Source: Streptomyces sp. JJ36
GTDB lineage: Bacteria; Actinomycetota; Actinomycetes; Streptomycetales; Streptomycetaceae
Length of the DNA stretch: 64,000 nucleotides
Assembly: GCF_021696945.1 (NCBI RefSeq)
Contig: NZ_JACYHE010000014.1
Location: forward strand, 1 to 64,000
Reading direction: 5' to 3'
Made by a program: the position numbers and the translations under genes
Part shown: piece after piece, positions 60,401 to 64,000 of the stretch
Numbering within the stretch: the first letter of the stretch is position 1
How the letters are laid out: each line of letters starts with the position of its first letter
Notes under the pieces: generated by a model
Databases searched by the model: none
Told to the model about the DNA's origin: nothing
The model's input: only the letters and a program-made list of their open reading frames with translations

Positions 60401-61442
60401 CGCCGCCTGCGGCGAGACGGCGCTGAACGTCGCCGGCTCCTTCGTCGGCGGCCTGGCCGGCAAGATCCTCGCCAAGTACGGCGCGCCCTGGAACTGGGCG
60501 AAGGGCGCGAAGCTCGTCAAGCGCGTCTGGGGCCTGCTCGACGACCTGGTCGGCGGCGCCAAGGACATGTGGAAGCACTCCGGGACGCTGAACAAGGCCA
60601 GGGACAAGCTGGCCGCGGCCAAGGAGAAGGCGAAGAAGGCCTTCGGCAAGGGCAAGTGCCACAGCTTCCTGCCCGGCACACGGGTGCTGCTCGCCGACGG
60701 GACCAGCAGACCCATCGAGGAGGTCGGGCTCGGTGACGAGGTCACCGTCACCGACCCCGAGACCGGGAAGACCACGACGCGCGAGGTCGTGGGCACGATC
60801 GTCACGGAGGACGACAAGCACTTCGTCGACCTCACGGTCCGCACGGACGACGGCTCCGCGGCGCTGATCTCCACGACCACCCACCCCTTCTGGGCCGAGA
60901 CCGAGGAGGCGTGGGTCGAGGCCGGCGAGCTGCGCCCGGGCATGCTCCTGCGCACGGCCGACGGCACCACGGTCGAGGTCGAGGAGGTCCGCCACTTCCA
61001 GAAGCGGCAGCGTACGCACGACCTCACCGTCGACGGCGTCCACACGTACTACGTGGGTGCCGGCACCGAGACGCTGCTCGTCCACAACACCAACGGTCCG
61101 CAGTTCTGCAAGACCCGGGACGGCTTCACCGCCAAGAACAACCGTGGCGGAGCCCCGGGCTCCCGGGGCGGGAAGGACTTCACCAAGGCCGGCAAGGACG
61201 AGGTCATCCAGCGCAACGCCGACGGGCAGCCCGACGGCATCGCCCGCTGTGCCAACCCCAACTGCCAGGTCGAACTGGTGGTCCCGCAGAAGTCCCAGAA
61301 GGGGGTCACCCCCGACCCGCGGGAGGCCCAGGTGGACCATAGGACCCCGAAGGCGCATGGTGGGTCCGGCGATCCCAGCAACGGACAGGCGTTGTGCCGG
61401 ACGTGCAACAGAGAGAAGAGCGATGGGCCACAGCCATGGTGA
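54495..61442 (+). CDS. RHS polymorphic toxin: SpvB-like/RHS shell, Hint autoprotease, HNH nuclease
   Basis: A 2315-residue exported protein. Signal peptide at residues 1-37 after a basic Arg-rich start. SpvB-like region from about 316 (Pro-Ser-Ile-Gly-Leu-Ser-Tyr-Ser-Ser). Tandem Tyr-Asp (YD) repeats about 1028-1800, e.g. Thr-Tyr-Asp-Glu-Phe-Gly-Arg-Pro. RHS core about 1809-1888, ending Leu-Gly-Ala-Arg-Gln-Tyr-Asp-Pro-Thr-Leu-Gly-Arg-Phe. A Hint domain runs from Cys2055 to about Asn2198 with a Thr-Thr-Thr-His block and terminal Val-His-Asn-Thr. The last about 116 residues are an HNH nuclease: Cys-Ala-Asn-Pro-Asn-Cys, Val-Asp-His-Arg, Asn-Gly-Gln-Ala-Leu, Cys-Arg-Thr-Cys. Hint cleavage should release the nuclease. 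The candidate immunity gene is next. Confidence 0.9.
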   Translation: MKSFSGRLLNRRIRRRTTGSIVLGLSLALLSGTVQAVPASPGGTERPGVPDPGDPAEVGEARVKPRGADPARKAAVRKLGPAEWPGKGSTEIAVSAFSRALPGARGLRKPEAGGVPVTAVPAGLGRTDAAGRKAGPERGASGDPLASAPPATVRVTSLGRAAAGKWGSAALFTVERADGVSRQAPVELSLDYSEFADGFGGDYGGRLRLVELPGCAATRAPGDPGCAGDVEELPSENDPGTGTVTARVTAAPDSSGLTTDSSGPAGSGTVYALTAGSSSAQGDYRATPLSPSASWSVADSSGGFSWNYPFRTVPTPGGLTPSIGLSYSSQAVDGRTAATNNQGSWIGEGFSFEPGYIERRYKPCSDDGHEDSAEQCWAFDNATLMLEGASGELIKDDDTGEWHLTGENGAEVEKLTGTVNGDDDGEHWRVTTTDGTEYHFGLNRRPGWTSGAAQTHSTWTTPVFGDDSGEPCHASTFAGSWCRQAWRWNLDYVKDSHGNVMSYFYGKETNHYALNGKTGVDGTAYTRGGYLKRVEYGQRDGEVFGSAAPARVLFHTAERCLPTADFDCAPEKFTEANAAHWPDTPVDRHCKAGTPCDSSQTAATFWTRKRLTGITTQMRTGAGSYQDVDAWTFTHLFTDNGDDSRTLWLSAIDHEGRVGGTAALPSLELQGIQLVNRVDRDGDNIGPFHRFRLASVLTETGAQLDVNYAPTECSAGSLPEPGTSTKRCYPVRWTPPGHIDPITDWFHKYVVAEIIETDRTGGGEDLVTRYDYRGPAGWRHGEPDGITDESMLTWDQWQGYGEVSVTSGNGQDMKTRVDYTYLQGLDGDKLPGGGTRTETVTDSTGRTYTGHQEYTGFEIEARTYDGDTVASKVVTEPWKRVTATQTKPWKTSRATLVRPKKTRGYTRLGDGTWRKTESTSFYDASNDTGRAVRIEDLGDLSTAEDDRCTRLWYADNPAKNLYELPSRSEAVSVACGTTPDRATQVIADERTSYDGGAFGDAPTAGDATRTERLKSHDGTTAAYQVTGTTTYDEFGRPTSQTDASGATTTTAYTDAHGLISQTEVTNARGHVTTTDYAPAWGQSTGQTDPNGKRTDLAYDPLGRLVSVWMPDRAKSQTPSIRYSYLVRRDQPVAVRTEKLEISGSYGVEYQLYDGLLRPRQKQTEGPDGSRMVADTFYDGTGKIRKTNATYNATGAPSDTLVTVANGEVGAQSRHEYDGLGRPTAEIFAVAGVEQWRTTYTYEGDRTHIDPPVGGVPQTRITDAAGRTTELRYHHGASPVPEGTSGPGTGYDSTRFAYTPGGELAKVTDDQGNSWEFGYDQRGRRITSTDPDTGTTTTAYDALDRPVSSTDARGRTVSTVYDDLGRVTGTWEGDPGTGTRLTETRYDRDGWLGKAWASLRYVDGGTAYFATVTQSMDDFYRPLKTAYSVPGTEGALAGTYTFTTSYNRDGTVQGVGMPAAGNLPSEAVVFGYDDLQRPVSMTGDTSYVTDAVYSNTSLLQQLELSTGNGDTLWQTFHYEKGTDRLTRAVVDQESATAPLKDAHYSYDQAGNVLSIADTVGGAAAPDVQCFAYDHGARLAEAWTPQATAQTAAGSGTAGSGGLGAAAPEACAGAPGSQALGGPAPYWKSYTVDSIGNRTKEVVHDTGLDPAQDVTRTYTYGEGAAGPHAVTTVAEDGPAVDRQSTYAYDASGNTTERVLSGDTQTLEWDAEGKLTRTTEANGDTSTYVHDAEGNRVVRRDETATTVYLPGMELRLAKGSSTVEATRYYTFAERTVAVRTDDGTAAFLAADHHGTGELAVDTGSGEVAQRRFDPYGLERGEATGTWPGEKGFVGGTVDAQSGLTQLGARQYDPTLGRFLSVDPLIDYSEPQQISGYAYANNSPVTLSDPTGRFFIPIIPVIHWMLQQIQKVLGWGGNGSQEVQEAQREKDRAERQYNAAKQRTKQAAKELVDIAKDVLGIDAAMDCFSSGDLAACGETALNVAGSFVGGLAGKILAKYGAPWNWAKGAKLVKRVWGLLDDLVGGAKDMWKHSGTLNKARDKLAAAKEKAKKAFGKGKCHSFLPGTRVLLADGTSRPIEEVGLGDEVTVTDPETGKTTTREVVGTIVTEDDKHFVDLTVRTDDGSAALISTTTHPFWAETEEAWVEAGELRPGMLLRTADGTTVEVEEVRHFQKRQRTHDLTVDGVHTYYVGAGTETLLVHNTNGPQFCKTRDGFTAKNNRGGAPGSRGGKDFTKAGKDEVIQRNADGQPDGIARCANPNCQVELVVPQKSQKGVTPDPREAQVDHRTPKAHGGSGDPSNGQALCRTCNREKSDGPQPW

Positions 61443-61482
61443 CGGCCGTGACACGCCTGTGCCCAGGGAGTACGGAGCAGAC

Positions 61483-61950
61483 ATGGACACAGCGCACGAG
61501 GTCATCCACATCCGGCTGCGGCAGGAGGGGGACTGGCCGCCCGTCGCGCAGGAGGAGGTCACCGCGGTCCCGCTGGGCGAGCACCGGTACCGGCTGGCGG
61601 ACCCGCCGGCGTTCGCCAAGCGGCTCGCCGTGGGGGACGTGGTCCGTGTCCTGCACCACGGAGAGCCGGAGGTGCCCTGGATCGACGAGCTGCTGGAGCA
61701 CAGCGGTCACTCCACCCTGCGGGTGATCGTCTTCCGGCAGGCCGGTGAGGCGGCCGAGCGGGAGCTCGCCGACCGCATGACGGCTCTCGGGGCCACGGTG
61801 CACCGCACCCCGCTCGACGGGCTCCTGGCGCTCGACGTGCCGGCGAGCGTGCCGTACGACCCGGTGCGCGCCGCGCTGGAGGACGGCGAGGGGCGCGGGC
61901 TGTGGGAGTACGAGGAGGGCTCGGTCTCGGCCGTGCACGACGCCGGCTGA
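61483..61950 (+). CDS. DUF4265-like candidate immunity protein
   Basis: A 155-residue protein, 40 bases after the toxin stop, with a GGAG ribosome site. It starts Met-Asp-Thr-Ala-His-Glu-Val-Ile-His-Ile and has Asp-Trp-Pro-Pro-Val-Ala-Gln-Glu-Glu-Val-Thr, Leu-Gly-Glu-His-Arg-Tyr-Arg-Leu and Ala-Val-Gly-Asp-Val-Val-Arg-Val, the signature order of DUF4265 proteins, a family repeatedly found as predicted immunity proteins beside toxins. Position directly downstream of an RHS nuclease supports that role. Cognate inhibition is inferred. Confidence 0.75.
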   Translation: MDTAHEVIHIRLRQEGDWPPVAQEEVTAVPLGEHRYRLADPPAFAKRLAVGDVVRVLHHGEPEVPWIDELLEHSGHSTLRVIVFRQAGEAAERELADRMTALGATVHRTPLDGLLALDVPASVPYDPVRAALEDGEGRGLWEYEEGSVSAVHDAG

Positions 61951-61967
61951 CGGAACGGGAAGGACGA

Positions 61968-62006
61968 GAGGGGGCCGGTGACCGCACAGCGGTCGCCGGC
62001 CCCCTC
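61968..62006 (+). terminator. terminator after the immunity gene
   Basis: GAGGGGGCCGG from 61968 pairs with CCGGCCCCCTC ending at 62006, with a second GACCGC/GCGGTC stem inside. It lies 18 bases after the immunity stop and closes the toxin-immunity unit. Confidence 0.75.
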
Positions 62007-62164
62007 GTCGTGGACGGCACGGGGGCGGCGGGGACGGCCGGCGGGCGGGCGCGTCCGGGCGCGGCGGGGCCGGTGCGGGGGCCGGTGCGGGGGCCGGTCC
62101 GGCCCGGTCGGCTCCGGCCCGGTGCCAAACCGGTCGGGCCGGGGCCGGGCCGGTCGGGGGAGGT

Positions 62165-62440
62165 TCAGGGGGCGCGGAGGCGGGGACGGCGGAGGCCGGC
62201 GCCGGTGAGGCGGCGCAGCAGCTCCTTGCTGGTGACCTCGACGGCACCGTGCCGCACGGCGGCGGCGTACCGTTCGGCGGGCACGTCGTAGTGGTCCCGG
62301 TCGAAGGCGCGGCGGGGGCAGCCGATGGCGGCCGCGAAGGCGTGCAGCTCCTCGTAGGAGACGTCGCTCACCAGATGGGACCAGGTACGGCCGTGCCCGG
62401 GCCAGACGGGCGGGTCGATGTAGACCGTCACCGGCGGCAC
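62165..62440 (-). CDS. DUF4031 protein
   Basis: A 91-residue protein with Val-Tyr-Ile-Asp-Pro-Pro-Val-Trp-Pro-Gly-His-Gly-Arg at residues 6-18, Trp-Ser-His-Leu-Val-Ser-Asp and Arg-Asp-His-Tyr-Asp-Val-Pro, the DUF4031 signature. GTG 62440 (or GTG 62431) starts it. It follows the next upstream gene by 61 bases in the same orientation, so they may be cotranscribed. Function unknown. Confidence 0.85.
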   Translation of the reverse strand: MPPVTVYIDPPVWPGHGRTWSHLVSDVSYEELHAFAAAIGCPRRAFDRDHYDVPAERYAAAVRHGAVEVTSKELLRRLTGAGLRRPRLRAP

Positions 62441-62501
62441 CGCCCCGCGGTCGCCGGGACCGGTGCGGGGGCCGGCGCCCGTGCCGTACGTCTGCCGGGG
62501 G

Positions 62502-62882
62502 TCACAGCCGGCTCCCCAGGGAACCCACCCGCGCGACCGCGGTCGCGGTCTTCCCGCACACCCAGTGCGGGTTCTCCCCGAGTTCGGGCTCGATGTCGAG
62601 CGCGTGCAGGTCGGTGCCGCCGCAGACCGGGCAGAGCGGCCACCGCCCGTAGCGGTCCAGGAGCGCGTCCTGGACGTCCTGGGCGATGAGCCCGCCGACG
62701 AAGGCGACGCCGTCCGGCCACTGCTCGACCCACCAGCGGCGGTGCACCACGGCGTCCTCCACCAGGGAGACGACGTCCGCCTCGGCGACGTCGCTCGCGG
62801 TCAGGTCGGCGAGGACCAGTGCCCGCGCGGTGTGCAGCGCCTGTTCGAGTGCCTGCGTTTCCTCTGGAGATTGCTCAGCCAT
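62502..62882 (-). CDS. hypothetical protein with Cys-x2-Cys motif
   Basis: A 126-residue protein. A helical acidic N-terminal half (Leu-Val-Leu-Ala-Asp-Leu-Thr-Ala-Ser-Asp) and a Trp-rich middle lead to Cys-Pro-Val-Cys-Gly-Gly and a later single Cys in Trp-Val-Cys-Gly-Lys-Thr. One Cys-x2-Cys plus one Cys could hold zinc. Conserved-looking in streptomycetes; no function is known. It starts with ATG 62882. Confidence 0.7.
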   Translation of the reverse strand: MAEQSPEETQALEQALHTARALVLADLTASDVAEADVVSLVEDAVVHRRWWVEQWPDGVAFVGGLIAQDVQDALLDRYGRWPLCPVCGGTDLHALDIEPELGENPHWVCGKTATAVARVGSLGSRL

Positions 62883-63092
62883 GCCTCAATTGCACCAAAG
62901 TTCGGCCGCACGTGAATCCGTGGGCGGTGCCGGGGGCGTTCGGAGGCCGCTAGGGCGCCGCCCGGGACCCCGGCACGGGCCGCTCGGAACCCCGGCACGG
63001 GCGGCTCGGAACCCGGCACGGGCGGCTCGGGACCGCTCCGGAAGGCGACTCCGGCGGTTCCGTGGGCGGCGGGAACGGCCGGTTCCGCACCC

Positions 63093-63148
63093 TTGACGCT
63101 CCGAGGCGGCGAAAATATCTTCCTTCCGTGACCTATGGCGTGAAGGAA
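63093..63148 (+). promoter_or_regulatory. promoter with start-spanning inverted repeat (RpiR gene)
   Basis: TTGACG (63093-63098) and TATCTT (63116-63121) are 17 bases apart, a good housekeeping promoter, with the expected start at the GTG itself (63128). TTCCTTC (63120-63126) and GAAGGAA (63142-63148) form a dyad that spans the -10, the start point and the first codons. It fits an autoregulatory operator. Confidence 0.6.
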
Positions 63149-64000
63149 AATTTCACCGGTGCCTTCGGTGCCCACGGCGCCGGTCCCCCCGCCCGTGGCG
63201 CGGGGCCGCCCGGGCCGGGCGCGCTGGCCGCGAAGGTGCGCACCATGGCGCCCTCCATGACCCGCTCCATGCAGCGCGTCGCCGAGGCCGTGGCGCACGA
63301 CCCCGCGGGCTGCGCCCAGCTCACCGTCACCGGGCTGGCCGAGCGCACCGGCACCAGCGAGGCGACGGTCGTGCGGACCTCGCGGCTGCTGGGCTACCCG
63401 GGCTACCGCGACCTGCGGCTCGCGCTGGCCGGGCTCGCCGCCCAGCAGGAGTCCGGCGCCGCGCCCTCCGTCACCGCCGACATCGCGGTGGACGACCCCC
63501 TCTCCGAGGTCGTGGCCAAGCTCGCCCACGACGAGCAGCAGACACTGGCGGACACCGCCGCGGGGCTGGACACCGGTCAGGTGGAGGCGGCGGTCGGCGC
63601 CCTCGCCGGGGCCCGCCGCATCGACGTCTACGGCGCCGGCGCGTCCTCCCTCGTCGGCCAGGACCTGGCGCAGAAGCTGCTGCGCATCGGCCTGGTGGCG
63701 CACGCCCACGCCGACCCGCACCTCGCGGTCACCAACGCGGTGCAGTTGCGGGCGGGCGACGTGGCCCTGGCCATCACCCATTCGGGTCGTACGGTCGACG
63801 TGATCGAGCCGCTCCGGGTGGCCTTCGACCACGGGGCGACCACCATCGCCCTCACCGGCCGGCCGGACGGCGAGGTCGCCCAGTACGCCGACCACGTGCT
63901 GACGACCTCGACGGCCCGCGAGACGGAGCTGCGGCCGGCCGCGATGTCCAGCCGCACCAGCCAGCTCCTGGTGGTGGACATCCTCTTCATAGGCGTCGCA
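63128..64000 (+). CDS. MurR/RpiR-family regulator (truncated by window end)
   Basis: The 291 codons present begin with GTG 63128. The N-terminal RpiR helix-turn-helix runs at about residues 40-105 (Leu-Ala-Glu-Arg-Thr-Gly-Thr-Ser-Glu-Ala-Thr-Val-Val-Arg-Thr-Ser), followed by a SIS phosphosugar domain (Val-Tyr-Gly-Ala-Gly-Ala-Ser-Ser-Leu, Ile-Thr-His-Ser-Gly-Arg-Thr) from about 165. The family senses sugar phosphates such as those from cell-wall recycling. The C-terminal end lies beyond the window. Confidence 0.85.
   Translation, partial: MTYGVKENFTGAFGAHGAGPPARGAGPPGPGALAAKVRTMAPSMTRSMQRVAEAVAHDPAGCAQLTVTGLAERTGTSEATVVRTSRLLGYPGYRDLRLALAGLAAQQESGAAPSVTADIAVDDPLSEVVAKLAHDEQQTLADTAAGLDTGQVEAAVGALAGARRIDVYGAGASSLVGQDLAQKLLRIGLVAHAHADPHLAVTNAVQLRAGDVALAITHSGRTVDVIEPLRVAFDHGATTIALTGRPDGEVAQYADHVLTTSTARETELRPAAMSSRTSQLLVVDILFIGVA

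Noticed and set aside
60655..61100. Hint domain as a true self-splicing intein
   Set aside because: Cleavage residues fit splicing, but there is no needed C-extein; a toxin follows, as in polymorphic toxins. Pre-toxin autoprotease is simpler.
61210..61442. HNH end as a homing endonuclease
   Set aside because: It lies after the Hint end at the protein C-terminus, not inside the Hint domain, and a candidate immunity gene follows.
54507..61619. A 2370-residue reverse-strand open frame opposite the RHS gene
   Set aside because: It is the antisense shadow of a well-supported RHS gene, with no signal, domain or start site of its own; the high GC content keeps it open.

Overview
The window is very GC-rich, uses GTG/TTG starts freely and carries actinomycete-typical families (futalosine-pathway menaquinone genes, a DUF397/XRE pair, DUF2771, DUF3027, an XPB-like helicase, a HelD-like protein). 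It fits a Streptomyces or close relative chromosome. No tRNA, rRNA, CRISPR array or insertion sequence was recognised.

Layout. (1) 1-13510 is the distal half of a siphovirus-type tail and lysis module: tail assembly chaperone with a candidate -1 frameshift, two tandem tape-measure-like paralogues, a Dit-like protein, minor tail and hub proteins, a collagen-like fibre, an amidase, a holin-like protein and an XhlA-like protein, closed by a perfect hairpin. Between chaperone and tape measure lies a three-gene cargo insert (about 1193-2967) that is partly AT-richer. (2) 13798-21217 is core chromosome: DUF3027 protein, MFS transporter, DUF2771 lipoprotein, mqnB and mqnD (menaquinone by the futalosine route), a cold-shock protein and a small membrane protein. 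(3) 21317-25349 holds a HAD phosphatase and a three-gene ferric-siderophore-type ABC importer behind a candidate iron box. (4) 25656-36987 holds a HAAS-like membrane protein, a small secreted Cys protein, a helicase-associated/WYL-like protein, a TetR regulator divergent from two small membrane proteins, an XPB helicase and a HelD/UvrD-like protein. (5) 37165-47239 is a mix of small metabolic and regulatory genes: DUF1330, dienelactone-hydrolase-like, methyltransferase, an XRE-DUF397 pair with two divergent small genes, SpoIIE phosphatase, CutC, HD hydrolase, and an ECF sigma factor with a probable membrane anti-sigma. (6) 47494-48909 is a Cmx/CmrA-type drug exporter. (7) 49188-61950 is a large exported-protein locus: FG-GAP protein, LamG protein, then a 2315-residue RHS protein ending in a Hint autoprotease and an HNH nuclease toxin, with a DUF4265-type candidate immunity gene just downstream. 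(8) 62165-64000 holds two small conserved genes and a truncated MurR/RpiR regulator.

The most interesting system is the RHS-Hint-HNH toxin with its candidate immunity protein and large secreted partners. Next are the tape-measure duplication with cargo insertion, a domain visibly shared between the two helicase-region neighbours, several palindromic operator clusters (including two exact TGTGA-N6-TCACA sites), and a recurring -10 hexamer placed 6-8 bases before start codons that suggests many leaderless transcripts.
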